The position numbers and the translations under genes are program-made. A stretch of DNA of 64,000 nucleotides from Bizionia paragorgiae (lineage in GTDB: Bacteria > Bacteroidota > Bacteroidia > Flavobacteriales > Flavobacteriaceae), in contig NZ_FNQK01000007.1 in NCBI RefSeq assembly GCF_900107625.1, positions 118,804-182,803 of the forward strand, in the 5' to 3' direction. Position 1 is the stretch's first letter. Every line of letters starts with the position of its first letter. Shown piece by piece: positions 8,098-15,205 of the stretch. Under the pieces are notes generated by a model. The model was not told where the DNA came from. It searched no databases and was given only the letters and a program-made list of their open reading frames with translations.

Positions 8098-9129
8098 ATG
8101 CAAGATCAAAAAATACTGCAGTCATATAATATGGCTGGCCTTTTTACTATGTCCCTACGTTTGGTAGTAGGATGGACTTATTTCTCTGCCTTTTGGCGTC
8201 GTTTAATTTTAGCGGACAAACTAGACCCTGAAGGGGTGGGGTATATTGGCGAAAAATTCAATCACTTTTTACCAAATGCCTTAGGAATAAAACCCCTTAT
8301 AGAATACTTAGTTACCCATCCAGAAGCCCTATGGTGGTCTATGGCCATTTTTACAATTGTAGAAGCTATTGTTGGCTTATGTATGATGTTAGGGTTATTT
8401 ACACGCCTTATGAGTATTGGCGTTTTCGGACTCGCTATGGGTATTTTGTTAGGTGCAGGATGGATTGGAACAACCTGTTTAGACGAATGGCAAATCGGGG
8501 TACTCGGTATCGCCACCGGATTTACCATTTTCCTTACCGGTAGCGGTAAATACTCATTAGATTACCTCTTGCTTAAAAAGGAGTCTAAAATCACCAAAAC
8601 AAAAGTTTTTAGCTGGTTAGGATCGGGAGTACTTCCCATTAAATTAAACCTATTACATAAAATCGTTTTTACAGGTTCATTTTTAATTTTAGGACTCACC
8701 TTATTCACAAACCAGTATTTTCATGGTGGCGTATGGGGGACATTACACAACAAATCTGTTAAACCTAAAATAGAACTTAGTGGAGGTGTTATAAAAGACA
8801 ACACCTTATCGTTTCAAGTTTTTAGAGTTGAAGGTGTCGATGTGTATGGTTCATTTTTAATTGGAATCGATTTAAAAAATGAGGCTGGAGAAACACTTTT
8901 AACTTTAGACGGCACACGTTTATCACAATTTCCAGAAGAGCAAATAAACAACGCCTATGTTGCCAAGGTAAAACCGGGAAAACACAGTATGATTATTCCT
9001 TTGGGCGCAAAAGCGACACTTTCTATTAAAGATCGTGCACTTGCGAATTTACCTGCCGGGAAGTATACCGTATACCTCACGGATATTAGCGGAACAGTTT
9101 GGCAAGAAACCATAAACATTTCTATTTAG
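8098..9129 (+). CDS. Thiosulfate:quinone oxidoreductase, DoxD-DoxA fusion
   Basis: A 343-residue fusion of the two subunits known from Acidianus thiosulfate:quinone oxidoreductase. The N-terminal half (about residues 10-160) is the DoxD/DoxX-like membrane domain with several transmembrane helices (LRLVVGWTYFSAFWRR, FTIVEAIVGLCMMLGLF). A further helix near 185-205 leads into a DoxA-like beta domain (about 210-343, GGVWGTLHNKS, LPAGKYTVYLTDI). The archaeal enzyme oxidises thiosulfate to tetrathionate and reduces quinone; the same reaction is inferred. It ends a run of LysR, YeiH and an exported unknown and is followed by a strong terminator. Confidence in the domain fusion is high, in the substrate moderate. 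Confidence 0.8.
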   Translation: MQDQKILQSYNMAGLFTMSLRLVVGWTYFSAFWRRLILADKLDPEGVGYIGEKFNHFLPNALGIKPLIEYLVTHPEALWWSMAIFTIVEAIVGLCMMLGLFTRLMSIGVFGLAMGILLGAGWIGTTCLDEWQIGVLGIATGFTIFLTGSGKYSLDYLLLKKESKITKTKVFSWLGSGVLPIKLNLLHKIVFTGSFLILGLTLFTNQYFHGGVWGTLHNKSVKPKIELSGGVIKDNTLSFQVFRVEGVDVYGSFLIGIDLKNEAGETLLTLDGTRLSQFPEEQINNAYVAKVKPGKHSMIIPLGAKATLSIKDRALANLPAGKYTVYLTDISGTVWQETINISI

Positions 9130-9148
9130 TTTATAGTACAAGTAGCAA

Positions 9149-9178
9149 AGCTCAACCCTAACAGGTTGGGCTTTTTTT
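9149..9178 (+). terminator. Rho-independent terminator after DoxDA
   Basis: AGCTCAACC (9149-9157) pairs with GGTTGGGCT (9164-9172), including one G-U pair, over a six-base loop, followed by seven T residues. It lies 20 bases after the DoxDA stop. Confidence 0.9.
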
Positions 9179-9202
9179 ATGAGCAACGCGAAGTGCTAAA
9201 AC

Positions 9203-9238
9203 TAGGATAAATCCTACAATTACGGTTTTTGCCGTAAT
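9203..9238. promoter_or_regulatory. Two adjacent inverted repeats before a small membrane protein gene
   Basis: TAGGAT-aa-ATCCTA (9203-9216) is followed two bases later by ATTACGG-ttttttg-like spacer-CCGTAAT (arms 9219-9225 and 9232-9238). The second dyad has the look of a dimeric regulator site. Both sit 105-140 bases upstream of the gene at 9344. The rest of the 9179-9343 gap shows nothing I can name. Confidence 0.4.
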
Positions 9239-9343
9239 GCAAAAACTCAAATAACAGCTGTTTTAGACGAAATGCAATAAATATCGATTAACGGTTGCCG
9301 GTAACTCGTAGGAATCCAATATTTTTATTCAAAATAGATAGAT

Positions 9344-9568
9344 ATGACGGTAGTAAACCCCTTAACTTTACTTCTAATGTTTGCTTTTTTATTTGGATAC
9401 ATTGCGTTAAGCATATGGTTTATCCTTAATAACGAGCAAAACACAACAAATAGAACATGCTGGATTTGCATTATTTTAGCGCTTCCATTTATTGGTTCTA
9501 CTTTTTGTTTTTTAAAGTATTTTATCGACAGTGATTTTAAAGAGTTAACCACCAATAAAACCAACTGA
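9344..9568 (+). CDS. Small two-helix membrane protein, PLDc_N-like
   Basis: A 74-residue protein with two transmembrane helices (about residues 6-28 and 41-60) and a short polar tail. The second helix, CIILALPFIGSTFCFLKYF, resembles the PLDc_N (phospholipase D nuclease N-terminal) pattern of small membrane proteins in which a LPFIG motif precedes an aromatic residue. Function is unknown. I prefer this frame over the overlapping reverse frame because it has the membrane pattern, and a terminator follows its stop by about 30 bases. Confidence 0.6.
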   Translation: MTVVNPLTLLLMFAFLFGYIALSIWFILNNEQNTTNRTCWICIILALPFIGSTFCFLKYFIDSDFKELTTNKTN

Positions 9569-9600
9569 TTTTTTTATATTTATTTAGTTAATTAAAAAAA

Positions 9601-9630
9601 GCCAACTCAAATTGAGTTGGCTTTTTTTTT
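9601..9630. terminator. Bidirectional terminator
   Basis: GCCAACTCAA (9601-9610) and TTGAGTTGGC (9612-9621) form a ten-base-pair stem, flanked by an A-run on the left and nine T residues on the right. It serves the convergent genes at 9344-9568 and 9652-10137. Confidence 0.92.
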
Positions 9631-9651
9631 AATTGTGGTTATGTATACTTA

Positions 9652-10137
9652 CTAATCTAACGTTGGAATACGTAAGACTTGACCTGGATAAATTTTATCT
9701 GGATCTGAAAGCATAGGTTTGTTCGCATCAAAAATAACTGGATATTTCATTGCATTTCCATAAAACTTCTTAGCTATTTTACCTAAGGTATCGCCACTTA
9801 CAACCGTATGAAATTGCGCTTCTGGTTCTTTGTGCTCTACCGTCATTAAATCATCTACTGTAGCAATACCATCACTATTACCAACAACTAAAATCACTTT
9901 TTCGCGCGTTGATTGGTCTGCAGCCTTACCTGAAATAGTTGCTTTATCATCGTCAATTAAAATAGTCAGTCCTTCCACCTCTAATCCAAGATCTTGTACT
10001 GTTTCTTTTAATTTGTTAGCAGCCATTACTTCTAACTTTAGTTCTGCTGCTTCTGCTTCAGCTTTTTCTTCTTTATCAGTTTTACCTATTCCAAAGACTT
10101 TTGCTCCAGCATTTTTAATAAATGAAAATAATCCCAT
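9652..10137 (-). CDS. BON-LysM protein, Kbp/YgaU-like
   Basis: A 161-residue protein with a BON domain (about residues 30-95, including VEGLTILIDDDKATISG) followed by a LysM domain (about 108-159, FHTVVSGDTLGKIAKKFYG to YPGQVLRIP). The size and order match E. coli Kbp (YgaU), a cytoplasmic potassium-binding protein of the osmotic response. There is no signal peptide: the N-terminus MGLFSFIKNAGAKVFG is amphipathic. A lysine- and glutamate-rich stretch separates this N-terminus from BON. A K+-sensing or binding role is inferred from the family. Confidence 0.85.
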   Translation of the reverse strand: MGLFSFIKNAGAKVFGIGKTDKEEKAEAEAAELKLEVMAANKLKETVQDLGLEVEGLTILIDDDKATISGKAADQSTREKVILVVGNSDGIATVDDLMTVEHKEPEAQFHTVVSGDTLGKIAKKFYGNAMKYPVIFDANKPMLSDPDKIYPGQVLRIPTLD

Positions 10138-10256
10138 AATTTTTATTGGTTTTTAATATTAATAATTAATGTGTTCTATTCTTGTAAAGTTTAAAAAAAT
10201 CCTATTCAATTCCTACTAATTTTAACACTTTATGGCGTTAAAATCTTATTAAAATT

Positions 10257-10296
10257 AACAAAACTACTCAACCTGTTAATGCGAAGTAGTTTTGTT
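10257..10296 (-). terminator. Hairpin downstream of the basic-tailed lipoprotein gene
   Basis: AACAAAACTACT (10257-10268) and AGTAGTTTTGTT (10285-10296) are perfectly complementary over 12 bases with a 16-base loop. It starts eight bases past the stop of the leftward gene at 10304. The following T-tract on that strand is weak, so termination is likely but not certain. Confidence 0.65.
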
Positions 10297-10303
10297 ATTA
10301 TTA

Positions 10304-11257
10304 TTAAAGTACACGAGAGTTCGTACGACTGTTCTCTTTTTTATCCGTACGTTGTTTTCTTTTCTTCTCTCCCGACGATTTAGATTTGTCTATTGTTGTT
10401 CCTTCCTTTAAATATTCAATATAGCCACGCCCCTTAAATCTATAAAGTGTACCAGAATCGGCGTGAAAAAGCTCTATAGTTTGATCGTTTCTAACATCAA
10501 GTTCAAAAAACTCATTATCAAAATAATCGTAGTCTAAAGTCAAAGTTTTTAAATACATATTACCTACAACATCACCTACTCCGTAATTACCTATATAATC
10601 CCAATATAACGCATAGGGTGCGGTACCTACTATATCCTGAGAACTTCTAAATGTGGCATCATTACCTCCCCCTAAAAACTGTAAAAAGTTTTCATCATCA
10701 AAGGCATTCAGTGCCCCGTAATTACTCGTATACGTTTTTTCCCAAGCTTCATATTCTTGTAAGAAATAATGAATATTGTCATAAAACACATAATCATAGT
10801 CAAATGTAGAGCGCTGAGATCCATTTAAAAAATAAGACGTATCGTTATATGGATTATAGAGTTCTATAGTATTATGGTCTATTTGATAAACGTCAAACGT
10901 ATCAAGACCATCAATATCATGATCAACATCCAATACCATATTATAAGCGTTATAGTCCCCAATAGGGATTCCAAAACCATTACCTTGACTTCTAATACCT
11001 ACTAAATTATTATTAGCATATAACACGCCATTTCTAAATGAAATGGTAAATGCCATTTGCAAGAAAGGCGTTTCACCATACCCTACGGTTTCGTTAATAT
11101 CAACATACCACAACTCGTAGGCGTTTAACAATTGATTCACACTTAGTGGAGGCGGTGTGGTATTAACGTAATCATCGTGAACAATTACATCTGTATGGCA
11201 AGACGATACAACGACTGCCAAAAGCAGGAGACTTAAAATGTGTTTTAATTGTTTCAT
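10304..11257 (-). CDS. Flavobacterial lipoprotein with a very basic C-terminal tail
   Basis: A conserved flavobacterial lipoprotein of unknown function. I start it at the ATG at 11257, giving MKQLKHILSLLLLAVVVSSC, a clean lipoprotein signal with Cys20; a longer in-frame start at 11308 adds 17 residues ahead of the signal. The body is rich in Tyr, Asp and Asn, with FDYDYVFYDNIHYFLQEY and LYRFKGRGYIEYLK. Homologues are often labelled nicotinic acid mononucleotide adenylyltransferase in databases, which I regard as an error since no nucleotidyltransferase motif is present. The last 28 residues are unusually rich in Lys, Arg and Ser. The gene is alone and divergent from gpsA. Confidence 0.75.
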   Translation of the reverse strand: MKQLKHILSLLLLAVVVSSCHTDVIVHDDYVNTTPPPLSVNQLLNAYELWYVDINETVGYGETPFLQMAFTISFRNGVLYANNNLVGIRSQGNGFGIPIGDYNAYNMVLDVDHDIDGLDTFDVYQIDHNTIELYNPYNDTSYFLNGSQRSTFDYDYVFYDNIHYFLQEYEAWEKTYTSNYGALNAFDDENFLQFLGGGNDATFRSSQDIVGTAPYALYWDYIGNYGVGDVVGNMYLKTLTLDYDYFDNEFFELDVRNDQTIELFHADSGTLYRFKGRGYIEYLKEGTTIDKSKSSGEKKRKQRTDKKENSRTNSRVL

Positions 11258-11357
11258 AACTGTCGATTTTAAAGATTGATAGTATACGTTTTCCAAAAGT
11301 TGTGCCAAAAACGTTAAAGCTCTTGTATCAAGGGGTTAGCGATCATTAATATTTTTG

Positions 11358-11365
11358 TATTTTTG
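11358..11365 (+). promoter_or_regulatory. Probable -7 box of the gpsA promoter
   Basis: TATTTTTG occurs twice in tandem (11350-11357 and 11358-11365) and fits TAnnTTTG. The second is 41 bases ahead of the gpsA start. A TTG at 11323-11325 is 24 bases from the first copy, slightly far. Confidence 0.4.
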
Positions 11366-11406
11366 AAGCCTACTTTAAAGACAGTATAGGTTTTAAAAAA
11401 GAGACT

Positions 11407-12408
11407 ATGAGTAACGAATTGAAATATGCCGTTTTTGGATCCGGAAGCTGGGCCACTGCCATTGTAAAGATGTTATGCGAGAATCAGACCGAAGTTGGAT
11501 GGTACATGCGCAGCGTGTATACCAAAGAACATTTAATAAAAGAACAACATAACCCGAGCTACTTAAGCTCTGTAGAATTTAATATAGAGCAATTAAAAAT
11601 AAGCAACGATATTAATGAGATCGCTAATTATGCCGATGTTTTAATTTTTGTTGTTCCGTCGGCTTTTATTTATTCTGAATTAGAAAAACTAACGGTCGAT
11701 ATCACCAATAAAACGGTTGTTTCGGCGGTAAAAGGAATTGTTCCTGAAACCGGTTTGTTACTCGGAGAACATTTTCATGATATTTACAAGGTCCCTTTTC
11801 AAAACATTGCTGTTATTGCAGGCCCTTGCCATGCCGAAGAGGTCGCTTTAGAGCGTCTCTCTTACCTTACTATTTCTTGCGACGACGCTAAGAAAGCACA
11901 ACATATTGCGAATGCCCTATCGAGCGATTATATTAAAACAAAAATTAGCGACGATGTTATTGGTACCGAGTATGCCGTTATGCTTAAAAATATTTATGCT
12001 ATAGCAGCTGGTATTGCCCATGGTTTAGGTTATGGCGACAACTTCCAAAGTGTGTTAATGAGTAATGCTATTCGCGAAATGAAGCGTTTTATTAAGAAAA
12101 AACATAAAATGAAACGCAACATTAACAATTCGGCCTATTTAGGCGATTTGTTAGTCACTGGTTATTCCCTGTTTTCAAGAAACCGCATGTTTGGAAACAT
12201 GATAGGAAAAGGCTACACGGTTAAATCGGCACAAATGGAAATGAGTATGGTTGCCGAAGGTTATTACGCTACAAAAAGCGCTCATTTAATCAACCAGAAA
12301 AATAAAAAGAAGACTAAAATGTATATTATAGACGCTGTTTATAATATTTTATACGAGGGAAAAGACCCGAAAAAGGAATTTATAAAACTAGCCGAAAAAC
12401 TCGATTAG
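11407..12408 (+). CDS. gpsA: Glycerol-3-phosphate dehydrogenase [NAD(P)+]
   Basis: A 333-residue cytoplasmic enzyme reducing dihydroxyacetone phosphate to sn-glycerol 3-phosphate for phospholipid synthesis. The N-terminal dinucleotide-binding loop reads FGSGSWATA (residues 9-17). Further family motifs are IAGPCHAEEV near 137 and VMLKNIYAIAAGIAHGLGYGDN near 193, where the lysine is the catalytic residue. The length matches GpsA. It stands alone and is followed by a run of T residues. Confidence 0.95.
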   Translation: MSNELKYAVFGSGSWATAIVKMLCENQTEVGWYMRSVYTKEHLIKEQHNPSYLSSVEFNIEQLKISNDINEIANYADVLIFVVPSAFIYSELEKLTVDITNKTVVSAVKGIVPETGLLLGEHFHDIYKVPFQNIAVIAGPCHAEEVALERLSYLTISCDDAKKAQHIANALSSDYIKTKISDDVIGTEYAVMLKNIYAIAAGIAHGLGYGDNFQSVLMSNAIREMKRFIKKKHKMKRNINNSAYLGDLLVTGYSLFSRNRMFGNMIGKGYTVKSAQMEMSMVAEGYYATKSAHLINQKNKKKTKMYIIDAVYNILYEGKDPKKEFIKLAEKLD

Positions 12409-12447
12409 CAGACCGTTTTTTTTTCTTTTTCAGAACTTACTTTTTAT

Positions 12448-12535
12448 GGGCGTTCCCCAAAGGGTCGGGCTTTACGCTACAATCTTTTGATGCGGGACGC
12501 TCCAAAAGGATTTCTGCTGCAATCCCTATCGCAAA
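12448..12535 (+). repeat. Intergenic stem-loop repeat, copy 1
   Basis: An 88-base noncoding element starting GGGCGTTCCCCAAAGGGTC and ending in CCCTATCGC. It aligns along its whole length with the reverse complement of 21239-21320, sharing the CCC-AAA-GGG stem-loop, the CGCTA...ATCTTTT block and the AAAAGGAT...GCTGC...ATCC end. It lies between gpsA and a small membrane protein gene. The look is that of a REP-like flavobacterial repeat. Confidence 0.75.
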
Positions 12536-12574
12536 ACAGAGCTACAACAGTACGTTTAAAACCTTATATTAAAC

Positions 12575-12730
12575 CTAAAGATTTCGTTTTAACTGCCCCA
12601 AAATTAATAAGGCAAAACCTGCTCCCATAAATAATCCCGTAACAAAATCGATACTGTCATTCTCCACAAATAAATGGAGCACAACCCCAACTACTAATAA
12701 GATAAACCCAATTGCTCGTATTTTTTTCAT
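12575..12730 (-). CDS. 51-residue two-helix membrane protein
   Basis: A short leftward frame, ATG at 12730 and TAG ending at 12575, encoding 51 residues. Residues 4-21 (IRAIGFILLVVGVVLHLF) and 30-46 (VTGLFMGAGFALLILGQL) are two clear hydrophobic helices joined by an acidic turn, with a basic end LKRNL. The composition is typical of a real small membrane protein and the gene lies 45 bases downstream of the unknown gene at 12776. Function is unknown. Confidence 0.65.
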   Translation of the reverse strand: MKKIRAIGFILLVVGVVLHLFVENDSIDFVTGLFMGAGFALLILGQLKRNL

Positions 12731-12775
12731 AGTCTATTTTTTAAGTAATATACTACAAAAATTAGGGTTTACATA

Positions 12776-13171
12776 CTACTTTACTAAAACACCTCGTGCT
12801 TCCATTAATGGAACAGGCTGTAAGGCTTTTAAATTGATCGTGTTTTTTCTAAAGGTATACACCTTATCATACATCGTGTTACCCTTAAAATACGTGACTT
12901 TAAATTGATTGTTTACCGCAAATAATTCCTCTTGCATCAATTCAATTTTAGCATAACTCTTTTTAGGTAATACATCTATTTTCTTACGAAATTTAGAAGT
13001 TATCTTGTCTTCAGAATAACCGTCGGTAACAATAATTACCATCTCTAAAGCGTCATCATTATCATTAATAATGTAAGCGTTCCAGTCTTGAGTTTTATAA
13101 ATGTCGTTGTATTCATTTACGATCGCCACGTAAACACCTTCAACTTTTGGGATATCAATATCTTGTTTCAT
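12776..13171 (-). CDS. Conserved flavobacterial protein of unknown function
   Basis: A 131-residue cytoplasmic protein with no signal or membrane segment. I choose the ATG at 13171 (MKQDIDIPKVEGVYVAIV); an ATG at 13186 adds five residues. Conserved-looking blocks are DWNAYIIN, EMVIIVTDGY and YTFRKNTINLKALQPVP. Homologues in flavobacteria are sometimes labelled phenylalanyl-tRNA synthetase subunit alpha, but no aminoacyl-tRNA synthetase motif is present and the true pheS is at 20152. It ends the leftward run that begins with the efflux genes and the TetR regulator. Confidence 0.7.
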   Translation of the reverse strand: MKQDIDIPKVEGVYVAIVNEYNDIYKTQDWNAYIINDNDDALEMVIIVTDGYSEDKITSKFRKKIDVLPKKSYAKIELMQEELFAVNNQFKVTYFKGNTMYDKVYTFRKNTINLKALQPVPLMEARGVLVK

Positions 13172-13188
13172 ACTGCAAAAATACAAAT

Positions 13189-13782
13189 CTATTCAAAATA
13201 AGAATTAGAATAATTCATCGTTGTTATTCCACGCAAATTAAATATAACAACATGCTCCAAAATGCTGTTTAAAGAATAGGTTTCAAAAAGCGCATCCGAT
13301 TTAAAAGCAATCGCATCCATTCTTAAAAAATACAACTCACAAATTAATCTAATATCCACTTCTGGTTTAATACAACCTTCAGATTTAGCTTGCTCTAATA
13401 AGCTAAATATCGTGCTAAAAACCAACGTTTTTCTAAAAGCCTCAAAAATTTGGTTGGCATTGGGGTAGTACTTTTTAATTTCAAACAAAAAAGAGGGTTT
13501 GAAGTATTTTAAATACTCAAACCCTTTTTTATAAATTAAGATAATGGTTACGATACTATCACCAGCATTTTGAGCTATAATCTGCTGTATTTCGCTATTA
13601 AAATCATCGATTAAAAACTGTATACTCTGAGCCACAAGATCCTCTTTATTCTCAAAGTGTTTATAAATCGTTTTTTTAGAAATCCCTAAAACTTTAGAAA
13701 GTTCGTCTAATGTAAACTGCTTGCTTCCAAACTTCGTGAAATTAACAATAGAACTTTCTATAAGGGTGGTTTTCGTAATCAT
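13189..13782 (-). CDS. TetR/AcrR-family regulator
   Basis: A 197-residue regulator with a TetR helix-turn-helix at about residues 22-50 (FTLDELSKVLGISKKTIYKHFENKEDLV) and an all-helical ligand-binding C-terminal domain. It is 14 bases downstream of the outer membrane factor gene, in the same direction, so it is probably the last gene of the RND efflux operon and may control it. Its ligand is unknown. Confidence 0.87.
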   Translation of the reverse strand: MITKTTLIESSIVNFTKFGSKQFTLDELSKVLGISKKTIYKHFENKEDLVAQSIQFLIDDFNSEIQQIIAQNAGDSIVTIILIYKKGFEYLKYFKPSFLFEIKKYYPNANQIFEAFRKTLVFSTIFSLLEQAKSEGCIKPEVDIRLICELYFLRMDAIAFKSDALFETYSLNSILEHVVIFNLRGITTMNYSNSYFE

Positions 13783-13796
13783 TTTAAACGACTAAG

Positions 13797-15203
13797 TTAT
13801 TTCCAGCCACCACCTAAAGCTTCATAGAGATTTACCATAGCAATAAGTTGTTGCAGCTTACTGTCCACTTTATTCAGCTCGGCACTCAATGCACTTTGTC
13901 TAGCCGTTAATAAGTCTAAGTAGTTAGCATAACCGTTTTTAAGTAATTCTTCAGAATTAGCTTCGGCATTCTTTAATGCCGCTGCTTCCAATTCTCTAAA
14001 TTCTATTTTTTTAGTTTCAGAATCGTAAGCATATAAAGCATTAGACACTTCCGATCCGGCTACTAGTAGCGTTTTCTTAAATTGTAATAACGCTTGCTCC
14101 TGTTGCGCCTTAGCAACTTCATTTTGTGTTTTTATTTTACGCTGGTTAAGTAAGGGTTGGGTTACGCCACCAATAAGTGTTGCGAAAAGCGAGTTCGCGC
14201 TTAATAATTTATCTAATTCCAAACTCTGGAAGCCACCAGTCGCCGTTAATTTTAATGACGGATAGTAATTACTACGCGCTACGTTTGCTAGCTCAAAGGC
14301 TTGTATCAGTCCGTATTCGGCAGCCATAACATCCGGGCGATTACGCAATAGCGTTGCCGGAACACCTAAACGAATATCGGCATCTATATTTTGAAGATCC
14401 AACGCACTTCTTTCAAACTGCTGTGGCCCTTTACCCAATAAAATACTTAAGGTATTCTCCATTTTAAAAATAGCCATTTCTAAATCGACCTGTAGCGCCT
14501 TTGCATTATTAAATTGTGCAATATTTTGGTCTACAGCAACTTGAGTGACTTGCCCAGCATCTTTTAATGCCTTAATAGTCACCACACTACTATCGCGAGT
14601 AGCTATTGTTTTTTTGGTTATCTCTAACTGAGCATCTAAAGCCAACAGGTTGTAATACACGGTTGCGATACTAGAAATCAACTGTGTTTTCACCGCTTGA
14701 TGCCCTGCAACACTTTGCAAATAAGCCGCTTGGGTAGCACGCTTATTACTTCTTATCTTTCCCCAGATGTCTGCTTCCCATGATAAACTAGCCGATAAGT
14801 CAAACTGATCTATAGAACCACCAGAAGATAGCGCTCCAAATTGGCCGTTTTCAGACAATTCTTGATGTGTGGCATTGGCTCCCGCATTTATAGTTGGTAA
14901 ATACCCTGCTTTACCTTGCTTAGCATAGGCTTCTGCAGCAACCAATTGCTGTAGCGCAATACGCACATCGATATTGTTTTGTAAACCTTCATCGATGTAC
15001 TGTTTTAAATACGGATCTGTAAATAGCGTAGTCCATGACACCTCGGCCATCGACAGACTATCGGTAGGCAAATTATCGGTGCGGTATAGCGCTTCTGTTT
15101 CTTCTAAAGTCGGTCTTTCATAATCTTTTGCTACAAAGCAAGAGGTTAACACCAAAGACATCCCTATAATAAGGGCTATATTATATAAACTTTGTTTTCT
15201 CAT
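13797..15203 (-). CDS. RND efflux outer membrane factor (OprM/NodT, TolC-like lipoprotein)
   Basis: A 468-residue outer membrane channel of the NodT/OprM branch. Its signal ends LTSC, so Cys22 is lipidated, as in OprM. Two outer membrane efflux protein repeats follow: about residues 60-250 (SWTTLFTDPYLKQYIDEGLQNN) and 270-465, with the typical RLGVPATLLRNRPDVMAAEY between them. It completes the tripartite pump with the adaptor and RND subunits upstream; its start lies two bases after the pump's stop codon. Confidence 0.92.
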   Translation of the reverse strand: MRKQSLYNIALIIGMSLVLTSCFVAKDYERPTLEETEALYRTDNLPTDSLSMAEVSWTTLFTDPYLKQYIDEGLQNNIDVRIALQQLVAAEAYAKQGKAGYLPTINAGANATHQELSENGQFGALSSGGSIDQFDLSASLSWEADIWGKIRSNKRATQAAYLQSVAGHQAVKTQLISSIATVYYNLLALDAQLEITKKTIATRDSSVVTIKALKDAGQVTQVAVDQNIAQFNNAKALQVDLEMAIFKMENTLSILLGKGPQQFERSALDLQNIDADIRLGVPATLLRNRPDVMAAEYGLIQAFELANVARSNYYPSLKLTATGGFQSLELDKLLSANSLFATLIGGVTQPLLNQRKIKTQNEVAKAQQEQALLQFKKTLLVAGSEVSNALYAYDSETKKIEFRELEAAALKNAEANSEELLKNGYANYLDLLTARQSALSAELNKVDSKLQQLIAMVNLYEALGGGWK

Positions 15204-15205
15204 AA

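Noticed and set aside
9325..9564. Reverse-strand frame of 79 codons opposite the PLDc_N-like gene
   Set aside because: It runs into the neighbouring gene's promoter side and lacks domain features, while the forward frame has two clear membrane helices and a terminator behind it.
12448..12535. Fragment of an rRNA, tRNA or protein gene
   Set aside because: No tRNA-like arms or rRNA match were seen, and frames are broken; a second intergenic copy supports a repeat.
12776..13171. Phenylalanyl-tRNA synthetase alpha subunit
   Set aside because: Database homologues may bear this name, but the protein has no class II synthetase motif and the genuine pheS is at 20152-21168.
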